From Acidocella aquatica (GTDB lineage Bacteria > Pseudomonadota > Alphaproteobacteria > Acetobacterales > Acetobacteraceae), in the NCBI RefSeq assembly GCF_030160635.1, contig NZ_BSOS01000086.1:1-36581 (forward strand): a stretch of 36,581 bases of DNA, given 5' to 3'. Below are positions 8,459 through 16,128 of this stretch, in pieces. Positions within the stretch are counted from its first letter, which is position 1, and every line of letters starts with the position of its first letter. The translations under genes were made by a program, and so were the position numbers. The notes beneath the pieces were generated by a model, which saw only the letters and a program-made list of their open reading frames with translations, did not search any database and was not told the origin of the DNA.

Positions 8459-9700
8459 TTAGGGCACCTCGACCACAAGGTCGTTCCAGCCCCATTGGAA
8501 GCTGGAGGGGTGGCGCACCGCGGCGTCCATATCGAACATGTTGATGTTGAAATCCGGGATGCGGCGCAGGACCGTGTCGACCATCACCTGGATTTCCATG
8601 CGGGCCAGATGCACGCCGATGCAGAAATGCATGCCGTGGCCGAAGGAGAGCACGCGCGGGATTGAACGGTCCCAGTGGAACTCGTCCGGCGCCTGGAACT
8701 CACGCTCGTCGCGCAGGGCCGAGCCGAGCAGCATGAACAGACGCTGCCCCGGCCGAATGGACTGGCCAGCAATGGTGACCGGCCGTTGCGCCGTGCGCAT
8801 GAACCATTGCGCCGGGGCGCAGAACCGGATCATTTCCTCCACCGCCTTTGGCCCGTTGGTGGCAAGGTCGGCGCGCACTGCCACAAGCTGCTCTGGCTGT
8901 GCGGCAAGCTCCATCAGCCCGTGACCAGTGATCTTGGGCACGGTCTCGGTACCGCCGATGAAGGCGCAGACCAGTTGCTGTGCCACTTGCGGTGGCGTCA
9001 GCGCGCGGCCTTCAAAGCGGTACTGAATCATGCCATCGACCATTGGCACGCTGCCATCGGCCCCGGCCGCGAAACGCGCCTCGATATAGGGCAGGTAAAA
9101 TTCGATCGCCTGCTTCGCGACGGCGCCGGAATCGAAGCCGCCGAGTTCCGGGTCCGTCCGTGTGCCGGAGTTGACGATGTCGAGGACCTGGCTGGCGAGC
9201 TCGATGGGCATGCCCATGAGTCTGGTGATGACACTTGCCGAGACGATGCCAGCGAAATCCTTGATCAGATTGAAGCGTTTCTGCGGCAGCAGCTGGTCGA
9301 GTCTCGCATTGGCGGTATCGCGGACGAACTCTGTCAGGCCGGCGACGCCGCGCGGCATCATGGGCCGCACATGGGCGCGGCGGACCTCGCCATGAACCGG
9401 CATGCCGAGACGTTGTGACATCGGGAACGGATCTGTCGCTGGGATAGGCGGCGCTTCGGTGTTGTGCACTAATATTGTGGCAGGCTTGGGTAGTGGGCCT
9501 TCACTTTGCAGGAGGCTGTTATCAACGAGGCTCAACATTTCCATGACGTCGTCGAAACGCGAGAAGAAGAAGGCATCGTATTTCGGGTTGTACAGCACCG
9601 GATGGTCGCGCCGCAGTTCCTTGTAAAACGGAAGTGGATTGTTCATCACCGCCGGAGAAAATGGGTCATAATCCGGTGTGCTGGCCGGTATGGCATTCAT
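8459..9700 (-). CDS. Cytochrome P450 (class I bacterial type)
   Basis: A soluble 413-residue P450 without a membrane anchor. The heme-binding motif is FGHGMHFCIG, with Cys360 as thiolate ligand. The K-helix ExxR is EEMIR, and the I-helix oxygen-activation motif is FIGGTETV with an acid-Thr pair. It needs a ferredoxin and a reductase, and both occur in this window (9951 and 33979). ATG at 9700 has AGGAAG seven bases upstream. It is the first gene of the minus-strand operon and diverges from the ferredoxin across a 250-bp control region. It likely hydroxylates the parent alicyclic compound or an intermediate. The CYP family cannot be assigned by eye. Confidence 0.93.
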   Translation of the reverse strand: MNAIPASTPDYDPFSPAVMNNPLPFYKELRRDHPVLYNPKYDAFFFSRFDDVMEMLSLVDNSLLQSEGPLPKPATILVHNTEAPPIPATDPFPMSQRLGMPVHGEVRRAHVRPMMPRGVAGLTEFVRDTANARLDQLLPQKRFNLIKDFAGIVSASVITRLMGMPIELASQVLDIVNSGTRTDPELGGFDSGAVAKQAIEFYLPYIEARFAAGADGSVPMVDGMIQYRFEGRALTPPQVAQQLVCAFIGGTETVPKITGHGLMELAAQPEQLVAVRADLATNGPKAVEEMIRFCAPAQWFMRTAQRPVTIAGQSIRPGQRLFMLLGSALRDEREFQAPDEFHWDRSIPRVLSFGHGMHFCIGVHLARMEIQVMVDTVLRRIPDFNINMFDMDAAVRHPSSFQWGWNDLVVEVP

Positions 9701-9740
9701 GAACGTTCTTCCTCTGTATGGTTTGGCAATGGCGTGGCAA

Positions 9741-9770
9741 AATCAGGCGGCGTCACAGCGCTGCCTGATT
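9741..9770. promoter_or_regulatory. 30-bp palindrome in the P450/ferredoxin divergent region
   Basis: AATCAGGCGGCG at 9741-9752 and CGCTGCCTGATT at 9759-9770 match as an inverted repeat at 11 of 12 positions, with a six-base centre TCACAG. It lies 41 bp upstream of the P450 start and about 180 bp from the ferredoxin start. No T-run follows on either strand, so an operator for a dimeric regulator fits better than a terminator. The regulator is not identified. The sequence differs from the palindrome beside tetR. Confidence 0.55.
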
Positions 9771-9850
9771 GTTCGCTAGGTCGGCGCAGAACTGCCTGTC
9801 AACGCGCCGCCCCGCAATACCGGCCCGGCGATACCGCAGAGGTGCCCTAA

Positions 9851-9879
9851 TTGACGCTCTTAATGGACCCGCGTAGCAC
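9851..9879 (+). promoter_or_regulatory. Possible promoter for the ferredoxin operon
   Basis: TTGACG at 9851-9856 and TAGCAC at 9874-9879 are separated by 17 bases, about 70 bp before the ferredoxin ATG. The -35 box is good and the -10 box is poor. The assignment rests on spacing only. Confidence 0.25.
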
Positions 9880-9950
9880 AAACGCAAAGATGGGAATGAT
9901 TTCCCCAGGCATTTTCACGCGCCGATGCGCAGGATTCAAGGGAGGCTAAT

Positions 9951-10154
9951 ATGGTAACCAAGCTAGTCGTGGAATGGCCCCTGTGCGACGGTAATGGCGT
10001 CTGCACCATCGAGGCGCCGGAATTGCTGCTGATCGATGATAATGACAATCTGCAGGTGCTCAACGAAATCGTCGTAAACAGCCTCCTGGCCAAAGCCGAG
10101 GCGGCCGTGCGCGTTTGCCCGAAACGCGCCCTCAAACTCGTGACCGAGGGCTGA
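9951..10154 (+). CDS. P450-type ferredoxin, probably [3Fe-4S]
   Basis: A 67-residue acidic ferredoxin that would carry single electrons to the P450s. Cysteines are at 12, 18 and 56, giving C-x5-C and a late CP. The residue that would be the fourth ligand in a [4Fe-4S] cluster is Asn15. This fits the C-x2-X-x2-C-(n)-CP pattern of three-cysteine ferredoxins linked to bacterial P450s, in which X varies and is often not cysteine. ATG at 9951 follows GGGAGG by five bases. It is the only ferredoxin in the window, so both P450s probably share it with the reductase at 33979. It opens the plus-strand operon. Confidence 0.9.
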   Translation: MVTKLVVEWPLCDGNGVCTIEAPELLLIDDNDNLQVLNEIVVNSLLAKAEAAVRVCPKRALKLVTEG

Positions 10155-10162
10155 ACCGGCCG

Positions 10163-11581
10163 ATGCCGATGGCTGTGGATGGCGTTGAAGTGGATCTGGA
10201 AGCGCGGTTCGCGGGAATCGTTGGCGCGCAGCATATTCAGGCCGGGGAGGCTATCGGCGAACGTTATCGAGTCGATATCACCCGGAAATACCAGTCTCAG
10301 CCCGCCTTCGTGGTGAAGCCGGCAACGGTGCAGGAAGTGTCTGCCATCGTCACGTTGGCGGCGGCGGCGGGAATGCCCATTACCATGGTCGGCGGCCAGA
10401 CCGGGACTGTGGGAAGTGCTGTGCCAGTGAATGGTGGCCTTGCCATGTCGCTGGAGCGGATGAACCGCGTCGTCGAAATCGACCCTTTGTCGATGACGAT
10501 GACTGTCGAGGCTGGCTGCATCCTGCAACTGGCTCATGAGGCAGCGGAAGCCCAGGGTGCGCTGCTGCCGCTCGACCTCGGGGCCCGCGGCTCGGCCACG
10601 ATCGGCGGCGTGATCGGCACCAATGCGGGCGGTAACCGTGTGCTGCGCTGGGGCATGATGCGCGACATGGTGATCGGGCTGGAGGCTGTGCTGGCGGATG
10701 GCACCATCATCTCCTCGCTCACCAAAATGCTGAAGGATAACGCCGGCTATAATTGGAAACATCTGCTAATCGGAAGTGAGGGTACGCTCGGCATCGTCAC
10801 CCGTGCCGTATTGCGGCTGCGGCCCCTGCCCAGTTCACGCCAGACTGCACTGATTGCGGCTGAAAGTTTTGAACAGGCGATCACAGCGCTGCGACGGCTG
10901 GAGGTCACGCTCTCTGGGCGTCTCTCCTCCTTCGAGTTGATGTGGGGCGATTTTTTCGCGGCGATGACCGAGGCGCAGTTGTCGCAACGCCCACGTCCCA
11001 TGGAGCTGGGCCATGGCTTCTACGTGGTCGTCGAGGCGATGGGTGGGGATGCGGAAACTGATTTGGCGCAGTTTGAGCGCGTATTGATGGATATGATCGA
11101 GGAAAACGTGCTGGCGAACGCCGTGATCGCGCAGTCCGAGCGCGAATGCGAGGCGATCTGGGCGGTGCGTGAAGACATGACGCCGGGCCTGACGCCGTTG
11201 CGTCCCTTTGCCTCTTATGATGTCAGCATGGGCGTCGGCGATATGCCGGCCTTTGTCGCCTATGCGCAGGCGAACATGGCAAAAGCCTATCCAGATGCAA
11301 AAATGCTGATCTATGGTCATGCCGGAGATGGCAATCTGCATGCGATCGTCAGCACAGGTCAGCTCAATCCGAACATCCAGCGCGGCTTTGATACAGTCAT
11401 ATTTGGCGCGGTGCGCGATGTCGGCGGCTCGATCGCGGCGGAGCACGGCATCGGCGTTTCGCGCGCGCCGTTCCTCAGCTGGACACGTTCGGCGGCCGAA
11501 CTGGCGCTGATGCGGGTGCTGAAGGATGCGATAGATCCTAAGCACATCCTTAATCCGGGCAAGCTGTTGGACGCGATGTAA
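10163..11581 (+). CDS. FAD-binding oxidase/dehydrogenase of the GlcD / D-lactate dehydrogenase family
   Basis: A 472-residue flavoprotein expected to oxidise a D-2-hydroxyacid to the 2-oxoacid. The FAD-binding 4 (PCMH) domain covers the first half: PAFVVKPATVQEVSAIV, VGGQTGTVG, GARGSATIGG and GTNAGG. The C-terminal FAD-oxidase cap has the metal/substrate motif YGHAGDGNLH and EHGIG. An open frame from 10115 overlaps the ferredoxin, but ATG at 10163 (or 10169) just after the ferredoxin TGA is more credible. The electron acceptor is unknown. The adjacent ferredoxin more likely serves the P450s. It may process a hydroxyacid released late in the pathway. Confidence 0.85.
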   Translation: MPMAVDGVEVDLEARFAGIVGAQHIQAGEAIGERYRVDITRKYQSQPAFVVKPATVQEVSAIVTLAAAAGMPITMVGGQTGTVGSAVPVNGGLAMSLERMNRVVEIDPLSMTMTVEAGCILQLAHEAAEAQGALLPLDLGARGSATIGGVIGTNAGGNRVLRWGMMRDMVIGLEAVLADGTIISSLTKMLKDNAGYNWKHLLIGSEGTLGIVTRAVLRLRPLPSSRQTALIAAESFEQAITALRRLEVTLSGRLSSFELMWGDFFAAMTEAQLSQRPRPMELGHGFYVVVEAMGGDAETDLAQFERVLMDMIEENVLANAVIAQSERECEAIWAVREDMTPGLTPLRPFASYDVSMGVGDMPAFVAYAQANMAKAYPDAKMLIYGHAGDGNLHAIVSTGQLNPNIQRGFDTVIFGAVRDVGGSIAAEHGIGVSRAPFLSWTRSAAELALMRVLKDAIDPKHILNPGKLLDAM

Positions 11582-11669
11582 TACCAGCGCATGTAGCGCG
11601 GCCGCCTGCCAGGATTAACAGATTCATCCGCCAGTCCGGGCAGTTTGAGCGCGGCGGATTTTAGGAGAC

Positions 11670-12107
11670 ATGAAGAGCATGGCACGAATCGACCGCCCGC
11701 GTCTGGATGCGGCCACGTTTCCCATCGTGATCGATATACAGACGCGGTACGATGATATCGACATGCAGGGTCATGTGAATAATGCCGCGGCAATCGTGAT
11801 TTTGCAGGAAGCACGCGCCAAGTTCAACGTTACCGCGGGGCTTGGGCTGCTGTTAGGCGATGTCCGCGCCATGGTAGCGGCACTCAACGTGGAATATGCT
11901 GCACAGATGCATTACCCGGAGCCCGTGCAGGTGCATATCGGTGTGCTGTCCCTTGGCCGCACCTCGTTCACCATTACTCAGGTGGCGCGCCAGAACGGTC
12001 GCAGTGCGCTTTATGCCGAGGTGGTCATGGTCATTGCCGATGCAAATGGACCGACAGCCCTTCCTACGGAAATACGAGAGGCTTTTCAACGGCTTTGCCT
12101 ATCTTGA
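11670..12107 (+). CDS. Hot-dog-fold acyl-CoA thioesterase (4-hydroxybenzoyl-CoA thioesterase type)
   Basis: A protein of 142-145 residues with the 4HBT signature RYDDIDMQGHVNNAAA near residue 27, in which the Asp and the GHVNN turn mark the active site. A central helix (IVILQEARAKF) and the following beta strands complete one hot-dog domain. It should hydrolyse an acyl-CoA to the free acid and CoA, which would release a dead-end or product acid or free trapped CoA. Two starts are possible: ATG at 11670, only two bases after AGGAG, or ATG at 11679, with eleven. Neither spacing is ideal. It is cotranscribed with its neighbours on the plus strand. Confidence 0.82.
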   Translation: MKSMARIDRPRLDAATFPIVIDIQTRYDDIDMQGHVNNAAAIVILQEARAKFNVTAGLGLLLGDVRAMVAALNVEYAAQMHYPEPVQVHIGVLSLGRTSFTITQVARQNGRSALYAEVVMVIADANGPTALPTEIREAFQRLCLS

Positions 12108-12118
12108 GGGAGGCTGAC

Positions 12119-12202
12119 TTGCATCAGATGTTTGACACGCGAAACCTCATTCGAGGCGTGGCTCACCATGGCACCACGCCGGCCCGGGAGCAGACACCAT
12201 GA
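12119..12202 (+). CDS. 27-residue mini-ORF coupled to the downstream esterase
   Basis: GGGAGG at 12108-12113 sits directly after the thioesterase stop and five bases before a TTG codon at 12119. An ATG lies three codons further on, at 12128. The frame runs to a TGA that overlaps the ATG of the esterase (ATGA). The peptide (core FDTRNLIRGVAHH) matches nothing I recognise. It may be a coupling leader that feeds ribosomes to the esterase. The call rests only on the ribosome site and the overlap. Confidence 0.3.
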   Translation: MHQMFDTRNLIRGVAHHGTTPAREQTP

Positions 12203-13143
12203 CCGATGCGGCACCACACCCGTATCATCAGGCGATCATCGATGCCTATGCCGCTGCCGGGCGGCCATATTTTCATCAGGTGACGCCGCCGGAAGCCCGC
12301 GCCATGCTGCGTGCCGGTCTTGCCGCCGCGCCGGCGCCGGTTGGGCTGCCCGTTATGGCAGCCGTCGTTGACGAGACGATCGCGGGACCAAATGGGCCGA
12401 TTGGCATCCGCCGCTATGTTCCGGAAGGTGCCGTGCTCGGGACTTGTGTGTATTTCCACGCGGGCGGATGGGTGATCGGGGATCTTGATCTGGCTGATGC
12501 GACATGCCGCCGGATTGCCGGCGCGGCCCAGGGCGAAATCATTAGCGTCGATTATCGCCTGGCGCCGGAACACCCCTTCCCGCAGCCGCTCGACGATGCG
12601 TTTGCGGCGCTGCAATGGGCCGCGCGGGAGCGGCCTGGCCCGCTGCTCGTCATGGGTGAAAGCGCCGGCGGCAATCTGGCCGCCGCTTGCGCCATTCGTG
12701 CCCGTGCGGCGGGCGGCCCCGCGCTTGCCGGACAATGCCTTGCTTATCCTGTGACGGATCATGATTTCGGGACCGGCTCCTACCGCGATGTGGGGGATAA
12801 GAACTGGCTGCTTTCCACTGCCGATATGCGGTGGTTTTGGGATAATTATTGCCCGCCTGGCACCGACCGGACCGATCCTTTGGTGTCGCCGTTGCATGTT
12901 GAAAACCCAGCAGGCTTGCCGGCGGCGCTCATCGTAAACGGAGAGCTTGATCCGCTATGCGATGAGGGTGTCGCCTATGCAGCCAGGATACGGAATGGAG
13001 GCGTGCTGGTTGTGACACGGAGGGACCCAGGAATGGTGCATGGTTATCTATCGGCCGCCGGGGCGATCCCATTAGTGGCTGAGGCGCTCGCGGAGGTGGC
13101 TGCCTGGATCAAGGAACGGCTGCAGATCGCCGCTGCAGCTTGA
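12199..13143 (+). CDS. Alpha/beta hydrolase, hormone-sensitive-lipase (esterase family IV) type
   Basis: A 314-residue esterase or lactonase of the HSL family. The nucleophile is Ser155 in GESAGGN. The oxyanion-hole HGGG motif reads HAGG (87-90). The acid lies near ELDPLCDEG and the catalytic His in MVHGY. A cap of about 80 residues precedes the core. The YRLAPEHPFP stretch is typical of the family. ATG at 12199 has GGGAGC about eight bases upstream and overlaps the mini-ORF stop. It is placed between the thioesterase and the second P450, and probably opens the ester or lactone made by a Baeyer-Villiger enzyme. Confidence 0.9.
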   Translation: MTDAAPHPYHQAIIDAYAAAGRPYFHQVTPPEARAMLRAGLAAAPAPVGLPVMAAVVDETIAGPNGPIGIRRYVPEGAVLGTCVYFHAGGWVIGDLDLADATCRRIAGAAQGEIISVDYRLAPEHPFPQPLDDAFAALQWAARERPGPLLVMGESAGGNLAAACAIRARAAGGPALAGQCLAYPVTDHDFGTGSYRDVGDKNWLLSTADMRWFWDNYCPPGTDRTDPLVSPLHVENPAGLPAALIVNGELDPLCDEGVAYAARIRNGGVLVVTRRDPGMVHGYLSAAGAIPLVAEALAEVAAWIKERLQIAAAA

Positions 13144-13240
13144 TCGTGGGGGCGGTATTCTCCCGCCGTCATTGAGTTTTCGGGTCTTTGGCGGCAGCAT
13201 CAATGAAATACATTATTGTTTTGAGTGCTTGACTTGGCGC

Positions 13241-13262
13241 CTGACCGTCCCCCGTTGGTCAG
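13241..13262. promoter_or_regulatory. Inverted repeat upstream of the P450cam-like gene
   Basis: CTGACC at 13241-13246 and GGTCAG at 13257-13262 are perfect 6-bp arms with a 10-base spacer, about 36 bp before the P450 start. The 155-bp gap between esterase and P450 also holds a TTGACT at 13229, but no matching -10 box. It is a possible operator for a separate promoter. Confidence 0.25.
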
Positions 13263-13298
13263 CTTAAAATGTGTCCGCTATGAGGAGTTTGCGTTATT

Positions 13299-14555
13299 AT
13301 GGATACCGCCGTTGCTGACCAACTAAGCCCCGCCGTGCCCAAGCCTGCCCACGTGCCGGATGCGGCTGTTTATGACTTTGATATGTTTCGTGATCCAGCG
13401 CTTCTGCGCGACCCGCATGAGCGCGTTCGCCACATGCTGAGCGAGGCGCCCCCGGTATTCTGGACGCCGCGCAATGGTGGCCACTGGATCGTCATCGGGC
13501 ACGAGGAAAACTATCTGGCCTCACGCGACACCACAATATTTTCTAGTGAGATTATACCGTCGGCTCATGCCGCCGCGATGTTTTCGATGCTGCCGCCGGA
13601 TATTGGCCGCCTGCCGTTGCCCACCCCGATTAACCTTGATCCGCCGGCCCACACCATCTACCGCGCCCCGTTGCAGTCCGCTTTTTCACCCAGGGCGATG
13701 TTGGCCCGCAAGGAGGAGGTGCGCAACCTCGCTAACTCGCTGATCGATGCGGTGATCGATCAAGGACATTGCGATTTTATTCCCGAAATTGCCGAACCGT
13801 TGCCGGTGCAGGTGTTCCTGAAAATGATGGGCCTGCCGCTGGAGCGCCAGGAAGAGTTTCGCACGCTGGTACATGAATTTTTGGCGCCGATCGCAAATCC
13901 GATGGATATTATCGGCCGCATGCGCAACGTTGCCGATGCAATGAAGAGCGATATCCTGTCTCGCCAGGCCGAGCCGCAGGATGACCTCATCAGCCTGCTG
14001 TGGCGGTCCGAGATCGACGGCAAGCCGATGACCTACGAACTGATGGAAGATTTTGGTGTTTTGCTGTTTGTTGCCGGGCTTGATACGGTTATCAACGGCA
14101 TGGGTTATGGCATTCGCCATCTGGCGCGTAACCCGGACCTGCAAAAAACGCTGCGCGCCAATCCCAAGCTGATCACCGAGGCCGCGGAAGAGATCCTGCG
14201 CCGTTACACATTCACCGTCCCGTCGCGTCGTGTGGCCAAGGATGCGGTGTTCGCTGGGCTGCAGATGAAAGAGGATGATCGCCTCATGATTTTCCTCCCG
14301 GCTGCCGACCTGGATCCACGCGAATTCACCAATCCTGAACTGTTCGACATGAATCGCGAGAACAAGGTGCATATCGCCTTTGGGGCTGGCCCGCATCGCT
14401 GCCTGGGGTCGCATCTCGCCCGCGTGGAGCTGCAGGTAATCTACGAGCAGATGCTCGCCCGTCTGCCTGAGTTCCGTATCGACGAGGCCAAGCCGGCGAC
14501 GTTCCATGCTGGCAACATCATCGCCATCGACTCCCTCGCGATACGCTGGGATTAA
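13299..14555 (+). CDS. Cytochrome P450, P450cam (CYP101)-like
   Basis: A soluble 418-residue P450. The heme motif is FGAGPHRCLG with Cys368, the ExxR is EILR, and the I-helix reads VAGLDTVING. That Gly-Leu-Asp-Thr stretch with its Asp-Thr pair is very like the GGLDTV of P450cam, which uses Asp251-Thr252 for oxygen activation. The PINLDPPAHTIYRAPL segment also fits bacterial class I enzymes. It would take electrons from the 3Fe-4S ferredoxin, whereas P450cam itself uses a 2Fe-2S partner. ATG at 13299 has GAGGAG eleven bases upstream. It probably hydroxylates an alicyclic or terpenoid substrate. The CYP101 likeness is by motif only. Confidence 0.93.
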   Translation: MDTAVADQLSPAVPKPAHVPDAAVYDFDMFRDPALLRDPHERVRHMLSEAPPVFWTPRNGGHWIVIGHEENYLASRDTTIFSSEIIPSAHAAAMFSMLPPDIGRLPLPTPINLDPPAHTIYRAPLQSAFSPRAMLARKEEVRNLANSLIDAVIDQGHCDFIPEIAEPLPVQVFLKMMGLPLERQEEFRTLVHEFLAPIANPMDIIGRMRNVADAMKSDILSRQAEPQDDLISLLWRSEIDGKPMTYELMEDFGVLLFVAGLDTVINGMGYGIRHLARNPDLQKTLRANPKLITEAAEEILRRYTFTVPSRRVAKDAVFAGLQMKEDDRLMIFLPAADLDPREFTNPELFDMNRENKVHIAFGAGPHRCLGSHLARVELQVIYEQMLARLPEFRIDEAKPATFHAGNIIAIDSLAIRWD

Positions 14556-14557
14556 TC

Positions 14558-14962
14558 ATGTCTGCACCGCGGCTTCTGCCCCGGCTAGATCCGGATAATC
14601 GATTCTTTTGGACAAGTGGGGCCGATGGGGTGCTTCGCCTGTTGCAATGCGAGTCCTGTACAACATTCGTGCATCCGCCGCGGCCATTCTGCCCGTATTG
14701 CCTCTCGGAGGAGGTGTCGCCACACGCGGTCGCGGGCACTGCCGTGGTCGACAGCTTCACCATCAACCACCAGAAATGGCACCCTGCGATGGAAGTGCCA
14801 TTTGTCATTGCGCGTGTCGCGATCGATGGCGCGCTTGGTGTGATTCTTACCACCAACATCGTTAATTGCGCGCCTGAGGCTGTCGACATTGGCGACAAGG
14901 TCAAGGTTATTTTCGAGCAGCAGGATGACGTCTGGCTGCCGCTCTTCCAAAAGGCGGATTGA
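14558..14962 (+). CDS. DUF35 OB-fold protein with zinc ribbon
   Basis: A 134-residue protein of the DUF35 (ChsH2 C-terminal / acyl-CoA-associated OB-fold) family. A rubredoxin-like zinc ribbon with two Cys-x2-Cys pairs (CESC and CPYC) comes first and the OB-fold second. DUF35 proteins partner thiolase-like or Ltp proteins, as ChsH2 does with the Ltp2 aldolase in cholesterol side-chain loss. The downstream gene is exactly such a thiolase-like protein. The start lies two bases after the P450 stop with no strong ribosome site, so it is probably translationally coupled. Confidence 0.88.
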   Translation: MSAPRLLPRLDPDNRFFWTSGADGVLRLLQCESCTTFVHPPRPFCPYCLSEEVSPHAVAGTAVVDSFTINHQKWHPAMEVPFVIARVAIDGALGVILTTNIVNCAPEAVDIGDKVKVIFEQQDDVWLPLFQKAD

Positions 14963-14963
14963 A

Positions 14964-16124
14964 TTGGCTCTTCCCGACGCTTTCATTACGGGAATCGGGA
15001 TGTCGCAGATTGGCGTGCGGCTGACGCGCCATCCGCTGCTGCTCACGCTCGATGCCATTCGTGAGGCGCTGGATGATGCGGGCCTGACCATCGCCGATAT
15101 TGACGGCATCTCGACATATCCAGGCCGCACTTCGATGCCGCCGGGGTTCTCCCCAATCGGCACGGACGACATCATGGACTCGCTGCGCATGAAGGTCCGT
15201 TGGTATGTCGGCGCGTCCGAAGTGTCGTCGCAACTTGGCGCGGTGGTGGAGGCCGCCAATGCGGTACGTGCGGGTCAGGCGCGGCATGTCATCTGTTTCC
15301 GTACCGTTTATGAGGCCGCGGCAATGGCCCGACCGCAAGAGTTTCCGCAGGCGCGGCCCGGCCGGCTGGATGGCTTTTCGCAATGGATCATGCCCTTCAA
15401 CGCCTATTCCGCCAGCAACTGGGTGGCGCAATACGCCATGCGGCATGTGAAGCTTTATGGCCTAAAGCGCGAGCAACTGGCGCAGATCGCCATCACCGCC
15501 CGCAAACACGCGATGCTTAACCCGCGCGCGTTGGTGCGCGAGGAGCTTACGATGGAGCAATATATGGGCGCGCGGATGATCTCCGACCCGCTCTGTCTGT
15601 ATGATTGCGACCGTTTCACCGATGCGTCGACCGTGCTGATCGTCTCCGCCGGGGACGCGCTGGGCGATGTGAAATGCACGCCTGTCCGCATCGCCGCCGC
15701 CTCTCACGCCAGCGGGCGTTCCAGCTGGGACCAGACTGAATTCATGGCAGCTTATCCAACTGGTGCCGGATTGTGGAAGCATACCGACTATAAGCCAAAG
15801 GATGTTGATACCGCCCAACTCTATGATGGTTTCAGCTTTCTGACTCTCACCTGGCTTGAAGGGCTCGGCTTTTGCGGGGTCGGCGAGGCTGGTGCGTTCA
15901 TAGAGGGCGGTCAGCGCATTGCGCTGGATGGAGAATTACCACTGAACACGTTCGGCGGACAGATTGGTGCCGGGCGTCTGCATGGCTTCGGCTTTGCGCA
16001 TGAATCCGTTGTGCAGTTGCGCGGCCAAGGCGGCACGCGGCAAATCCCAGGTGAGCCACGCGTGGCGGTGGCAGCCTCCGGCGGCGGCCCGCTGGCCACC
16101 GCCCTGTTGTTGACGCGGGATTAG
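14964..16124 (+). CDS. Ltp / SCP2-type thiolase-like protein without the nucleophilic cysteine
   Basis: A protein of about 386 residues with the thiolase fold of lipid-transfer (SCP-x/Ltp) proteins. It has an N-terminal FITGIGMSQIGVRLTRHPL, the region where thiolases carry their nucleophilic Cys (here GASEVSSQLGAVVEAANAV, with no Cys), and a C-terminal NTFGGQIGAGRLHGFG that keeps the His. The last motif reads AVAASGGGP instead of the CxGxG of true thiolases. With the DUF35 protein next to it, an aldolase like Ltp2 is more likely than a thiolase. The TTG at 14964 is taken as start, because AGGCGG precedes it by seven bases and the N-terminal strand would be lost from the first ATG at 15000. 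Confidence 0.85.
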   Translation: MALPDAFITGIGMSQIGVRLTRHPLLLTLDAIREALDDAGLTIADIDGISTYPGRTSMPPGFSPIGTDDIMDSLRMKVRWYVGASEVSSQLGAVVEAANAVRAGQARHVICFRTVYEAAAMARPQEFPQARPGRLDGFSQWIMPFNAYSASNWVAQYAMRHVKLYGLKREQLAQIAITARKHAMLNPRALVREELTMEQYMGARMISDPLCLYDCDRFTDASTVLIVSAGDALGDVKCTPVRIAAASHASGRSSWDQTEFMAAYPTGAGLWKHTDYKPKDVDTAQLYDGFSFLTLTWLEGLGFCGVGEAGAFIEGGQRIALDGELPLNTFGGQIGAGRLHGFGFAHESVVQLRGQGGTRQIPGEPRVAVAASGGGPLATALLLTRD

Positions 16125-16128
16125 GCCG

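Noticed and set aside
9860-10762. A 300-codon minus-strand frame opposite the ferredoxin and FAD oxidase
   Set aside because: It has no family motifs and runs opposite well-supported genes; high GC makes such shadow frames common.
13144-13180. GGCGG/CCGCC hairpin after the HSL-type esterase as a terminator
   Set aside because: The stem is only five base pairs and no real T-run follows directly.
14889-14963. Upstream extension of the Ltp gene to the start of the open frame
   Set aside because: It overlaps the DUF35 coding region in another frame and adds non-homologous residues; the TTG with AGGCGG fits better.
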